Below, one piece after another: positions 1 through 10,513 of a DNA stretch of 64,000 nucleotides; position 1 is the stretch's first letter; each line of letters begins with the position of its first letter. The DNA comes from Wurfbainia villosa. Lineage: Eukaryota > Streptophyta > Magnoliopsida > Zingiberales > Zingiberaceae. The stretch lies in assembly GCA_025175895.1 (NCBI GenBank), contig CM046004.1, positions 3,844,001 to 3,908,000 on the forward strand, given 5' to 3'. The notes under the pieces are model-generated. The model made no database searches and was not told the DNA's origin. It saw nothing but the letters and a program-made list of their open reading frames with translations. The translations under genes and the position numbers were made by a program.

Positions 1-740
1 CTTCCTCGTTCAGTGGATTCTAATTACTTCGACATGTATCCAAGAGTATCATACTCTTCACATGCAATGCTTTGCCCAAAGACTTTGAGTAACAATCCGA
101 TGAGTGGTCATAGGGTATACATCTTGTCGCAAGGAGCGGTGAATCCTTTGTTGGCTATTCAATCACATTCGGACACTTCAACTTATACTCAATCATTCCT
201 TACCTACACCTCCATAAAGATGTATTGACTAAGATGACAAAGTATAAATCTCATTGACCAAGATGACTCGAATATCTCAAGTCGAAGGAAATTCGCACTC
301 GAGCTACAGTAATAACTTCACTGACATATCTTATATGTAGAGAACATGTGAAGTCTTATAGCAGGTCACTTCAATTAACTAGTTATCCATAACCAACATC
401 CACGTTTAACTTTCGACATCACAATGTCTCTAGCCAGTGAGAAGCAATTACTTGGATAAACCAAGGAGTATAATCCGTGCTAGTCTCACAGAATCGATGT
501 TGTCCGAACTCATCAATTCATCGGTTAGAAAATATTTCAATACTTTATAATTACACATGTACTCACTAGTTGTGATCCAATCATAAATTTTCTCATGTTA
601 TGAATCATATTGCGGACATTCAGTAAATAAGTTTAAGATCTAATCAAACACATATGAGATGTGCACTCAAATAGTAAATCTTTATTTATCAAATAAATAG
701 TCATAAGACAATTGCCTTAGGACACCTCTCAAACATAACA
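1..740 (-). mobile_element. Ty1/copia LTR, 5' part, cut by window edge
   Basis: On the minus strand the segment begins TGTTATG at 740 and runs left off the window. The words that follow, a 'GGTGTCCTAAGGCAATTG' block and then a TGACTATTTATTTGATAAATAAAG stretch, resemble the start of many plant copia LTRs. No coding sequence is visible, so only LTR sequence is inside the window. It abuts a different LTR family at 741 and probably inserted into it. The family call rests on recognition of the LTR start, not on an alignment. Confidence 0.55.
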
Positions 741-1791
741 GTGAGTTCCTCGCTCACCCGAGCACTCAACCAGTCGACTGATCAAATTCACTAGTCGACT
801 GGTACACTTCAAAACTGAGGTTTAAGGCATCAAGTGTGATCCTCTCATATTTGACACTTACCCTTAGTCTAGACTTAAATATTTAAGCTAATTTTATTAG
901 TCTCATACTTTCAGATGCAACGAGTTCTCCATGACTCCTCACCCTTTGCGCTAGCATTCAAGTACTTCCTTCGACTTTTATCATGTTATTGGGTACCCTT
1001 AGTATAGACCTAAGCCTTCAAGCTACTTCCATCAAACTTACACCCTCAGGTTGAGTCCATGATTCTTCACCCTTTGCCCAAGTCTTCAAATAATTCCTTT
1101 AGTTTCGTCATGCTAACGAGTCTTCCTTTAACAAGAGGTTACGCCTCTGAGACTTCCATTGCCAATTTATACTTGGACTTATGCCACCAAGACTATACAC
1201 TTGGACTTACATAGCCAAAAATATACACTTGAACTTTCACCGCCAAGACTACATACTTGGACTTACATGACCAAAACTACACACTCGGACTTTTCCTTGC
1301 CAAGACTACACATTTGGATTTACAAGACCAAGACTACACACTTGGATTAAACTTTCACTGCTAAAACTACACACTTAGATTTACATGACTAAGACTACAC
1401 ACTTGGACTTTTATTTACCAAGTCTCTATACTTGGACTTTCTCTTACCAAATATCCATATTTGAACTTTCTTTGTCAAATCTTCAAACTTATACTTCCCT
1501 TGTCAAGTATTCATATTTGAACTTTCCTTGCTAAGTTTTCATACTTGAATTTTCTTGGTTAAGAATACATTCTTAGATTTCTCTATTATCAAGTATCCAC
1601 ACTTGAATTTCCTCAGGTAAGTCTATGGTCAATCTTGACCTATTTGACTTCTCGATCAACAACTCCATATGATTACGTATATTCCATGTCATCTAGTAAT
1701 ACGTATTATCAAACACATTGTCAAATATCAAAACTCTATTCGAGTCTTACTCGAACTGATCAACCTTGACTCAAGGGTGATTGCGCTAATA
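741..1791 (+). repeat. Truncated LTR of the hairpin-rich copia family
   Basis: This segment matches the 3' two thirds of the LTRs at 42684-44315 and 54548-56262. It has CAGTCGACTG palindromes near 770-805, a shared 'CATCAAGTGTGATCCTCTCATA' block near 828, and then an array of about 30-bp units (1160-1620) of the form CAAGTNTNNATACTTGGACTT. It ends with the family's 'caaccttgac...gattgcgctaata' terminus near 1791. The 5' part is missing, replaced by the LTR at 1-740. No gene is present. Confidence 0.6.
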
Positions 1792-1904
1792 ATCTCTCCA
1801 ATAAATATGTCGCAGTTGATGATCAAACTTCAAATGTATAAAAAAATATATTAACATTCTACCACTGTATTATAGTCTCAGGAGCAAAAATTGGATCAAC
1901 AATA

Positions 1905-2346
1905 TGTTGGTGCAGGGGCACTATATAATCGAACCTTGATTTTGATGATGACAAAGATTCAAAGTTAAGCTATTTTGTTATCTCATGTGATATGCTAAGT
2001 GTGCAGGAAGTGTTTAAGCTAAGCCAAAGGTCAAGCGACATCCGGAGAATCTCAAGTTGAGAAACCGTGGTGGTCGGGCGACACCAGGAGAATCTCGGGG
2101 AGTCGAGGAACCTCGGTGGTGACCGAAAGCTAAGCGACAGGTCAAGAGGACCAAAGGTAAGCTCCGTGTGTGGAGCGGTGGTAAGGACACGTCCTCGGTT
2201 AGAGGACAATCCTAGGCATCGATCCGACTAAGGCTTCCGGAGGAATGCTGAAGTCGAGATCGGACAGTCAAAGGACTGTCACATTGCATGGCATTATGCA
2301 TCTTCTTCTATATTCACATTAGTTGCCATTGGGGTATTAATAATGA
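1905..2346 (-). repeat. Copia LTR terminal part (left)
   Basis: It starts TGTTGGTGCA on the plus strand and carries the 'TTTTGATGATGACAAAG' word typical of copia LTR ends, followed by degenerate repeats of 'ggagaatctc...gtcgag' (2040-2110). It is interrupted at 2347 by the Tat LTR. No open frame of interest is present. Confidence 0.5.
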
Positions 2347-2921
2347 TGCGGGACGGGTGAAAATCTGTTCACTCCTTTTTCAATGCAGTGAAGCACTGAG
2401 GGAGATCTCAGAGAGTTTTCACAGGTCGCAGTCAGTAGAGAATAAGAAGATGAAGCAGATGAAACGCAAGAAACCCACGTCAGCACTCGAGACTCAGACA
2501 CAAGATGTAACGTGGTTCGGAATAAGGATTCCTACTCCACGGAGGTGAGCTTTTCTCACCGGATGCAATGCCTAAGCACCTTCACTATGAAGATCCTCCT
2601 TTACGGAAAGCAAGTTCTCGAAGGTGGAGGAGAAAAACCTCTTACAGTGATATCACAAAATGAGAAAAATACAAGAGATGTAACAATCGACAGATCTCCG
2701 TCCTTCTTCTCCGGCGAGGCGGTTGTCGCTCTCCTTCTTCTCCTGCGTCTCCTTCTCTCTTGCTGGGTGGGAATAATTGCGGATCCCTCTTTCCTCCTTG
2801 CTTCCTCCCTTTTATCTTCCCTTTTCCTTCATCGTAACGTCGCGGGCTATCTCCATCGTACACGTGACCACCACCTCCACCTGGAGAATAATTCTGTTAC
2901 AGATATGAGGAGTGAAGACCA
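2347..2921 (-). repeat. 3' LTR of the Tat element
   Basis: In the minus orientation it begins TGGTCTTCAC and ends CGTCCCGCA, giving the expected TG...CA termini. It matches 10514-11080 closely: about eight substitutions plus one 9-bp TTCTTCTCC-type indel over the last ~415 bp by eye, while the first ~90 bp (plus-strand coordinates) differ much more. Confidence 0.8.
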
Positions 2922-3134
2922 GCAATATCATTAGTCAACCCCGAAAAATAGTCAAGCGAAGTTATAAGCTTGACTTTCCAAATGTACATGCAGTTTCTGA
3001 CCCACTCTTCATTTCTCAACTTAGATCCATCCGTTCCCTTATACCTCCCTTAGGTATACTTAAGGAGGCCCGATGGGCTTATGGGCTCCGCTTCTTCTTC
3101 TCCATTTGTGCAGTTGAATCGTCACGGAAAATCC

Positions 3135-3142
3135 TATATAAA
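3135..3142 (+). promoter_or_regulatory. TATA box for the antisense ORF of the Tat element
   Basis: TATATAAA sits in an otherwise GC-rich plus-strand context (CCTATATAAACCCCTGCC). Downstream lies a pyrimidine-rich leader, then an ATG at 3305. It faces the same way as the plus-strand ORF ending at 4978. This is a sequence match only; transcription is inferred. Confidence 0.4.
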
Positions 3143-3829
3143 CCCCTGCCTTCTCCTTTTAGGTATCGTTTAGTGTGCTTAACAATTCAGCCTGTTCTTC
3201 TCCTTCCGTGATTTTCACCGGCGGCGTTTCGGTGACCCAGTCCTTCCTTTCCCCACACGATTCTTCCTTAACCTCCGAGTAAGTGCTCTGCTTTGTTCGC
3301 ACCCATGGCTCCTAGGACCATCTCTTCACTCGCCTGGTATGAACATACCATAACCCAGTTAGATTGTAACCATTATTTCTTTACTATTAAGAACAACTAC
3401 ATAGACCCCTCTATAAAATGATGTTTCACGACTAAGCTGCATCGGCCTCATAATCCTCCCTCCGGCTTGACATGCTTTTTCTCCGAACAATTTCTTAACG
3501 GCCTATCCCAGTTTATAAGGGTTTCTGTTTGTTATTTTCCCTTGTAAATGACTCAAAATATGTAATTCTTTCGCATCAATGAACTTTTCCAGTTTATCTT
3601 CTTTCTCCAGTATCTTCTGAGTTGTGCCACGCTTTACTTCTTTCGTGTTCACATAGACTTACATATAACTGAGACATATTTCGACTCTTCCGCCTTTTTA
3701 CTCTGCTTGGTATATAGAACCATTAAATGAATTGGCTCTGCTATTTTGCTAGAATAAAACAATATAAAGTTAAACAAGAACTTCAACTTCTCCCCCTTTA
3801 CGGGGACAAAAGGTAATATATAACTGAGG

Positions 3830-4255
3830 AAATCTCAGCTCCTCCGTTCCGCCACCACACGGGGATATCTTCCGCTTCGCGGGGATAAAATTTTTGAGTA
3901 TAACCGAATGAATTTCGGTTCTTCCGTTCCGCCACCACACGGGGATTTCTTTCGCTTCGCGGGGATAGAAATTTTATATACATAATATATAACCGAGGAA
4001 TTTCGGTTCTTCCATTCCGCCACCACACGGGGATATCTTCCGCTTTGCGGGGATAGAAATTTTGTATACATAATATATAACCGAGGAATTTCGGTTCTTC
4101 CGTTCCGCCACCACACGGGGATATCTTCCGCTTCGCGGGGATAGAAATTTTGCATATAATATATAACCGAGGGATTTCGGTTCTTCCATTCGGCCACCAC
4201 ACGGGGATATCTTTCGCTTCGCGGGGATAGAAATTTTGTATATATAATATATGGC
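3830..4255. repeat. 88-bp tandem repeat, five copies
   Basis: The word CCACCACACGGGGAT recurs with starts near 3853, 3933, 4021, 4109 and 4195, spaced 80, 88, 88 and 86 bp. Each unit carries 'aatttcggttcttcc', the CCACCACACGGGG word, a 'ttccgcttcgcggggata' word and an AT-rich 'ataatatataaccga' spacer. The array lies between the putative antisense promoter and the antisense ORF of the Tat element. Open frames on the minus strand here simply reflect the repeat. Confidence 0.9.
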
Positions 4256-4256
4256 T

Positions 4257-4978
4257 CAGAAGCCATCAACGTAAAGGAGGCAACGTTTTCATACCAGCGG
4301 GAAGTCCAACTGGTTCCTCTTGATAAGGAGTCTTCCTCGGCTCAAGAATTAATAGGTCTCCAAGGGCAGGTAGTAGAGCTCCTCAAGGGGAAGCAACAGG
4401 ATTTTGACGCCATCGCTCGCCTTCAGGTTCAATATCGGCGAGCACAGGATAAGATAGGGGACCTCCGCACCCGCTTGTGCAAGGAGGTACAAGAAAACTC
4501 TTCCCTCATAAATTCCAGGGCGCATGCTCACGCCCGTCTATGCAGGCAAGAGACTTCTCTCCAGAGGCTGGGCACTGAACTCGCCTGGACCAGATCTTAT
4601 TCTGAAGCAGTGGAGGGGATTTCAACCTCTATGCGTCAAAACATGGGGGAGATGACGCACCTTGTACAGCAGGACCAAAGTTCTCGAGCCGGTGATGTTT
4701 CTATCCTAGCCGATGCTATTATGGAGGTGTCGCAACGCTATGTGGACATGCGTCGAAAACTTCAAGAGCAACAAGAAAAATGCAAGAGGCTGCATCGAGA
4801 GCGAAGCCCTGACCGTCCGAACCGCCAGGAGAGACTAATCATTTTGCTGCGCGCCACTTATCAGGACGGATTTAATGAGACGGTTCGGCAGTATGCTAAC
4901 CAAGGATTACCTCCTCCAACTTATCCTTCATTTTCTTTAAATTGGGAGGATGGTTTTCGACGTTATCCTCCCGACTGA
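4257..4978 (+). CDS. Antisense ORF of the Tat element (coiled-coil protein)
   Basis: The plus-strand frame is open from about 4257, just after the tandem array, to the TGA at 4976-4978, about 240 residues. It is rich in E, Q, R and L with heptad-like stretches (for example ELLKGKQQDFDAIARLQVQ and the MRRKLQEQQEKCKRL region), suggesting a coiled coil. It ends ...NWEDGFRRYPPD. It opposes gag-pol and lies between integrase and the 3' LTR, the place where Tat elements carry an extra antisense ORF of unknown function. Its 5' end is uncertain: an ATG at 3305 (MAPRTISSLAW) could be a first exon spliced over the repeat array. No function is assigned. Confidence 0.6.
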
Positions 4979-5188
4979 TTTAAACTGTAATTCGATATCT
5001 TGTTTTGAAACGGAAATTTCCTTTCCATTTTCTTTCTCTTCTTCATGATTGATAATCAGTACCGTATTGCTCTTGTAAATAACTCATTAATGAAATTTGC
5101 AGAGTACTTAACATCTACTTAACGCGATCACGTTAAGGAGTACACTCTTTCAGAGTCTCATAATTTCTCTTCTTCTATTTTCTACTCC

Positions 5189-5990
5189 TCATACAGTGTG
5201 AAAAAGTTTTAAATGAATGACATTCCAAGGTCGTGGAAGCTCTCTGCCTTGGTCATCTTTCAGATAATATGCTGACCCTGCTACGCAGCGCGTTATTTCA
5301 TAATGTCCTTCCCAGTTTGGAGCTAGCTTCCCGGGATCTCCAGCGGGATTAACTTTACGCAAAACCCAATCCCCTTCTTGAAATCTTCGAGGCATTACTT
5401 TCTTATTAAAGGCTCGCTGCACTCTTTGCTTGTAGACTTCCGCTCGCCTCCGTGCAATTTCTCGCTTTTCTTCCACCAAGTCCAATTTTGGATAAGTTGG
5501 TTCGATTTGGTTCAGACGCTTTATCCGAGCGCTTATTTAACAAAACTCAATGGAATAACTCCGGCCCCGTACACCAAACTAAAGGAGTTTCTCTGTCTTG
5601 TCTTGGGTGTAGTTCGATACGCTGCGTAACTCTTCTACCCAGTTCCCCCTCTGAGCCCCCAATTTGGTCTTTAATCATTGAATGAGGATCCTGTTAGTCA
5701 CCTCCACTTGCCCGTTTGCTTGAGGGTGAGCGACCGAAGTGAAAGCCTACTGAATGTTGAGACTCTAGCACCATTCTTGGATCTTTTTTCCTTGGAACTG
5801 TCGTCCATTGTCACTGACTATTTTCCGAGGAATACCGTATCGACAAACAATGTTTCTCCATAAGAACTGTATTACGACATTCTCAGTAATTTTGGCTAGG
5901 GGCTCTGCCTCCACCCATTTGGAAAAAAAATCCACACCACCAAATAAAAACTTCTTAAAGGTGCTACGGCATCGGACCTACTATATCCAT
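5189..5990 (-). pseudogene. Tat integrase, core and C-terminal domain (broken)
   Basis: The C-terminal part (5189-5485) reads as a continuous integrase tail, with AFNKKVMPRRFQEGDWVLRK and the later HYEITRCVAG and PRPWNVIHLKLF blocks. Upstream (5780-5945) the catalytic-core words DFFSKWVEAEPLAK and GIPRKIVSDNGRQF are readable on the minus strand, but only by changing frame. At least two frameshifts separate these pieces, so no functional integrase is encoded. In the element it would insert the cDNA into chromosomes. Confidence 0.75.
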
Positions 5991-6207
5991 CCCCATTAAT
6001 CGAAAGGAGGAAGAGACTACGACTTTCTTTATGCTTCTGACAAGCGGGACAAGCTTGCACCATACGAGCAGCATCTTGCTGGAGAGTAGGCCAAAAACAT
6101 CCTGCTAATAGGGCCTTTCTTGCTAAAGCTCTCCCTCCTAAATGATTGCGCAAAGAACCTTCATGAATCTCCCGAGCACCCATTCTGCATCCTCCTTTCC
6201 CAAGCAT
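5896..6207 (-). pseudogene. Tat integrase zinc-binding domain fragment
   Basis: The frame contains the H-H-C-C zinc domain: EIHEGSLRNHLGGRALARK, then GCFWPTLQQDAARMV and ACPACQKHK. It overlaps the preceding frame (6138-6626) by about 70 bp because of a frameshift near 6140-6205, where the same bases encode CLGKEDAEWVLGRF in one frame and MLGKGGCRMGAREIHEGS in the other; the second is the one conserved across the family. It runs into another frameshift before the catalytic core. Confidence 0.75.
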
Positions 6208-6974
6208 TTCAATAAGGGTCGTCCGAAAGAAGTCTTGTACAAATCTCCATTTAAGAGGGTGAACCGTGTGGCTCGGCTTATTAAAGCGGGTGCCGCTATT
6301 TTTTCTTCAGGGACCTTCCCGTGCCGTAAATAAGCTATGATGTCAGTCCTCCAATCAAAAATTAGGCTTGATTCGGGTGCATCTTCCTCCACGCTGCATA
6401 TGGCTAGGGAAGTATGAATTTTCGTATGGACCGTTTCCGAGGACTTTATTCCTTCCATAGCACTAGCCATCCGAGCCAATTCATCTGCCTTTCCGTTATT
6501 CTCCCGCGGAATTTGCTTTAAGAGGACCTGACGGAATTGAGCATTTTTTTTCTCAAAAGCCTTCAAGTACTTATGCAGCCTTTCCTCTCGAGCCGCAAAA
6601 GAACCTTGAAGTTGTGATATCACCAACTAAGAATCCGAATGGATTACAATGGAAGAAGCCCCTATTGCTTTTGCAGCCTGCAATCCCGCTAGAATGGCTT
6701 CATATTCCGCTTCATTATTAGATGCCCGATATTCCAGGCGAACGGCTAGTCGAGTTTCTTCACCATCAGGGGAAATTAATAGAACACTGACGCCGCTGCC
6801 CGTAGATCCTGAAGAACCGTCTACGAATATATTCCATGCCTCTGATCCCTCCTCTTTGGTCGTCGAACCCTCTTCCGAGCCGCAGGGTACCTCTGCTAGA
6901 AAATCAGCAAGCGCTTGAGCCTTGATAACCGTTCGAGGTTGGTAGTGAATATCATACTCACTTAGTTCTACCAC
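6138..6974 (-). pseudogene. Second (archaeal-type) RNase H of the Tat element
   Basis: 6627-6974 reads IFVDGSSGSTGSGVSVLL and then RLEYRASNNEAEYEAILAG and ASSIVIHSDS, the D-E-D core of the extra RNase H of Tat elements. After an in-frame stop (TAG near 6627, where homologues have a sense codon) the same domain continues in 6138-6626 with VISQLQGSFAAREERLHKYL and IPRENNGKADELARMAS, then the linker to integrase. An in-frame TGA near 6975 stands where a Trp codon would be expected. Its presence after the RT's own RNase H is diagnostic of the lineage. Confidence 0.85.
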
Positions 6975-7158
6975 TCATTTGGCCAATCTTCCAGAGAAAT
7001 TGGGCTTAGTGACGACCTTGCCCAATTCGCTATGTTAGAACGGTGATGGGATGAGGCAAAAAGTACGGTCTTAATTTGCGGGCGGTTAGCACTAGGATAT
7101 ACGCCAACTTCTCCAGCTCTGTATAACGGAATTCCGCTCCCTTCAGGATATGTCTGGT

Positions 7159-8451
7159 TTAATAAATAGGCTGTTGGTGAGAGCCTTCCTGTTTCAATAA
7201 TACCGAACTAACGACTCCCTCTGAGACGGACAGATACATCCATAACGGTTCTCCGGCTATTGGCTTGGCTAGCAGTGGGAGTCCAGCCAAATATTTCTTC
7301 AACTCTTGGAAAGCCTGTTCACATTGATCATCCCACTGAAATTTAGTAGCCTTGCGCAGGATCTTGAAGAAAGGAAGTCCTTTGTCCGCTGATCTGGCTA
7401 TGAATCGTGATAAAGAAACGATCCTGCCCACCAACTTCTGGGTTTCCCGCAGATTAGAGGGTGACTTCATGTTACATAGTGCTTGCACCTTCTCAGGGTT
7501 GGCTTGTAACCCTTTCTCAGTCACGATGTACCCCAGGAACTTATCGCTCTTTACTCCGAACAAGCATTTGTTAGGGTTTAACTTCATATTAAACCGCCTT
7601 AATGTAGCGAAGGTTTCATTTAAGTCCTTGACTAAATCCCGAGTGGTCTTTGATTTGACTAATATATCATCCACGTAGACTTCCACATTTTTCCCTTTCT
7701 GTTCTGCAAAGATTTTATCCATAAGGCGCTGATAGGTGGCCCCTGCGTTCTTTAATCCGAACGGCATTACCACATAAGCGTATAACCCTCCTGCAGTCAC
7801 AAAGCTAACCCTCTTTTGATCTTCTTCGGCCAAAGGTATTTGATGATATCCTTGATATGCATCCATTAGGGACACCACTTCATATCCCACAGTAGAATCC
7901 ACCAATTGATCAATACGAGGCAAGGGGTAGCAGTCTTTAGGGCACGTTTTATTTAAATCACGAAAATCGATATACATCCTCCATTGCCCCGAAGGCTTGG
8001 GGACCAGGACTACATTGGAAACCCATTCGAGAAACTGGATCTCCTTTACATGACCAGCTTTTAGCAATTTGTCCACTTCTTCGGCTATGACCTTGTCCTT
8101 TTCTGGTCCAAAATGTCGCCTCTTCTGTTGGACGGGTCGGACTCCTTTAGTGATATTGAGCTGGTGTTCAGCCATTCGAGGGTTGATCCCCGTGAGATCA
8201 TGCACGTCTTTTGCGAAGATGTCTTCATTTTCCTTCAGGCAAGCCACCAGCTCTTCTTTGGTTTCCAGCTGTTGTGCCACCCGTGTGGCCTTTCCTGGAG
8301 CGATTTCCACCAATTCACCTTCCTCTATTTTGCCAGCCTTGGGGGGGGATTCCTCCAGGACGCAGACATCAGTGATGATGACAGCTTTGCCTTTGAGGTC
8401 ATTAGTTCGGGCTTTCTTCTGATCGTCCCGAACCATTTTCATGCGACTCAC
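7159..8451 (-). pseudogene. Tat reverse transcriptase and first RNase H
   Basis: A 430-codon frame holds a full RT domain: MAEHQLNITKGVRPVQQK, YIDFRDLNKTCPKDCYPLPR, the FVTAGGLYAYVVMPFGLKN block, and the catalytic YVDDILVKS. The first RNase H begins after FQWDDQCEQAFQELKKYL and is cut by a TAA at 7159-7161, with a further frameshift near 7040. The RT core itself looks intact, so the enzyme part may be recent; the 5' link to protease is shifted in frame. Confidence 0.9.
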
Positions 8452-9289
8452 GGAGGCCTTCTATTCTCCGGACTTCTCCCACCAATGGACCCACCGAAAT
8501 TTCAGCTTTTAGTGGTAATGCAGAAGCCACGGCTGAAAAGGGTGAGGAAAGGATGCCCAAGAATAGCGTTATAAGTGGACGGAGCGTCCACAATGAGGAA
8601 AGGGATTATACTGGTTTTTTGGCTGGGCTTTACGCCCAGAGTCAGAGGCAATGAAATCTGCCCCATAGGGTGTACTACGTGTCCTGCGAATCCAAAGAGG
8701 GGGGTGGTCACATCTTCTAACTGGGCATTCTCCAGCTGCATCTGTCCGAAGGCTTTCTGAAAGAGGATGTTGACGGAACTTCCTGAATCGACCAACACCC
8801 GGGTCACTTCATAATTAGCCAAGGATATGCGAATAACCAAGGCGTCCATATGGGGCAGTAGGACACCCTGTAAATCTTCTGGCCCGAATGAAATGGGCGG
8901 TACAGCTTGAATAGTCTGGTCAGTGGCGATGGTCAAACTCTCCAGGAGACGGGCATACGACTTCCGCGCTCGGTTGGAGTCCCCATCGGTAGGTCCTCCA
9001 GCTATAACATGAATAACTCCTCGTGTAGGAGCGTCATCTAAATTGGATGAAGGGCCCTCACCTGATAGGCCTCCTTGGGAAACAACCTCTTGGGATGATG
9101 TTTGAGGGAAAGTAACTTGAGGTTGTTGATTATAGGGCCCTGGACGAGTTACATTGGGTCGGGAGCCTCGTCGTGTCGGTCCTCCTGCCTGGAGCCTTAC
9201 TTGTGGATATGCAGTATGGAGACGATCCAATTCCTCTGGTAACTTGAAACATCGGCCACTACTGTGGCCGTATTCCGTATGATATTGGC
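8402..9289 (-). pseudogene. Tat gag zinc knuckle and aspartic protease
   Basis: Near 9230-9290 the minus strand encodes CQYHTEYGHSSGRC, the CX2HX4HX4C-type zinc knuckle of Tat gag. The frame that starts at 9230 holds the retroviral-type aspartic protease: VTRVLVDSGSSVNILF carries the DSG active site, followed by VDAPSTYNAILG. It stops at 8502; the linker to RT (ALPLKAEISVGPLVGE) continues in another frame to 8402. A frameshift at a long G run (9301-9312) separates it from upstream gag. Confidence 0.8.
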
Positions 9290-10509
9290 AGAAGAATGGG
9301 GCGGGGGGGGGGGTTACGTGGGATCCCCCTGTATCCTAAGGGTCGTTGCAGCAGACCCTGTTGGTCATAGAATTTCATTTCTCGTTCTTTCCAAGTCCTC
9401 ACAGGAGGAAGCGCTTCAGCGGCCATGATTTGTAAGGGCGGGATGGGGCGAGCACCTGGCAGCGTTGGACGAGGCCTCGGAACCTCCTGTCGAAAAAGTC
9501 TTGTATACTCCCGTCGAGGGAGTGCTTGAGGAGCAGCAGAACGAGCTCTTTCAATTGGGACTGCTGCGGCAGTCCGTTCAGCTCTCCGTACCTTTAATCC
9601 TTCTTCTTCGCGGATAAACTGCTCCGCACGACTTAGTAGCTCCTCATAACTATCCACAGGTTGCCTTAACAAGGAACTAAGGAAGGGGCCCTTCTTCAGC
9701 CCATGCTGAATAGCGCCTCTGAAAGATTCGGATCGGACGGAGGGGATTCCCCTAGCTGCAGAAGTGAATCGGTGAATATACCCTCTAAGGGATTCTGAGG
9801 GTCCCTGGGTGATATGCATTAACATAGAGGCGTCCTGTTTATACGCCTTGCAGCTGACAAATTCTCAGCTGAACATTCTCTGGAAATCAGCGAAACAAGT
9901 GACGGATCCTGGGGGCAGAGTATTGAACCACTTTTGTGCCGAGTCAATTAAGGTGGTTCGAAAGACTCGGCACTTGAGAGCGTCAGTATAACAGTGGAGC
10001 GAGGCCGCTCCGTCAAATTGAGATATGTGCTCTTCGGGATCCGTCGAACCGTCATACTTATTGATCTGAGGGTTTCGGAAGTAAGATGGAGGGAGCTCAG
10101 ATAGTATGTCCATTGTAAAGGGACTGGGCTCGTATATTTCCGGAGGTCGGGTTGATTGACTCTCGCCCTGTTCTTCCCTGCGCGTTTGGGTGAAGGGTAT
10201 AGTATTCTGAGGCGTTCTTCCCCCAAGTCCGCCTCCAGGTAATATTTTCACATTGACGGCTGTATGAGATGGAGGAGACATTTCTGGGGGTGGGCCTCTG
10301 GAAGAAGGTTCACCGGAATGTGGATGCAGATATCTGGTCCTTCTCCTTTCCCTAGCGAGGGCTTCTGTAATAGCGTCATCCACCAGAACCTTCAGCTGCG
10401 ATGGTAGAAGGGTGATGGGATGCTCTTCCGCTGCAGAGGTGGCAGGTTGTTGTACTTCTTCAGGTTGCATCTCGACGTCCAGCTCAAATGTTCCCACAGA
10501 TGACACCAA
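9259..10509 (-). pseudogene. Tat gag
   Basis: The frame starts at the LTR border (MVSSVGTFELDVEMQ) and contains the gag core: SYFRNPQINKYDGSTDPEEH, then FDGAASLHCYTDALKCRVF and SAQKWFNTLPPGS. A TGA at 9863-9865 (between RMFS and EFVSCKAYKQ) interrupts it; the same frame then resumes with MLMHITQGPSESLRGYIHRF and runs to 9259, where the shift at the G run ends it. Gag would form the particle that packages element RNA. One point change would restore most of it, but the copy as read is broken. Confidence 0.85.
9301..9312. other. Long G run at the gag frameshift
   Basis: A run of ten or more G on the plus strand (gcgggggggggggtt) coincides with the change of frame between gag and its zinc knuckle. 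It may be a true indel or a sequencing error, as homopolymers are error-prone. Confidence 0.8.
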
Positions 10510-10513
10510 TCGA

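Noticed and set aside
2512..2934. Plus-strand frame of 140 codons, and its twin at 10664-11206
   Set aside because: They lie wholly inside the two Tat LTRs and run against the element; they are open by chance.
3798..4269. Overlapping minus-strand frames of 70-144 codons
   Set aside because: They are the 88-bp tandem repeat read in different frames; the protein repeats follow the DNA period and match no family.
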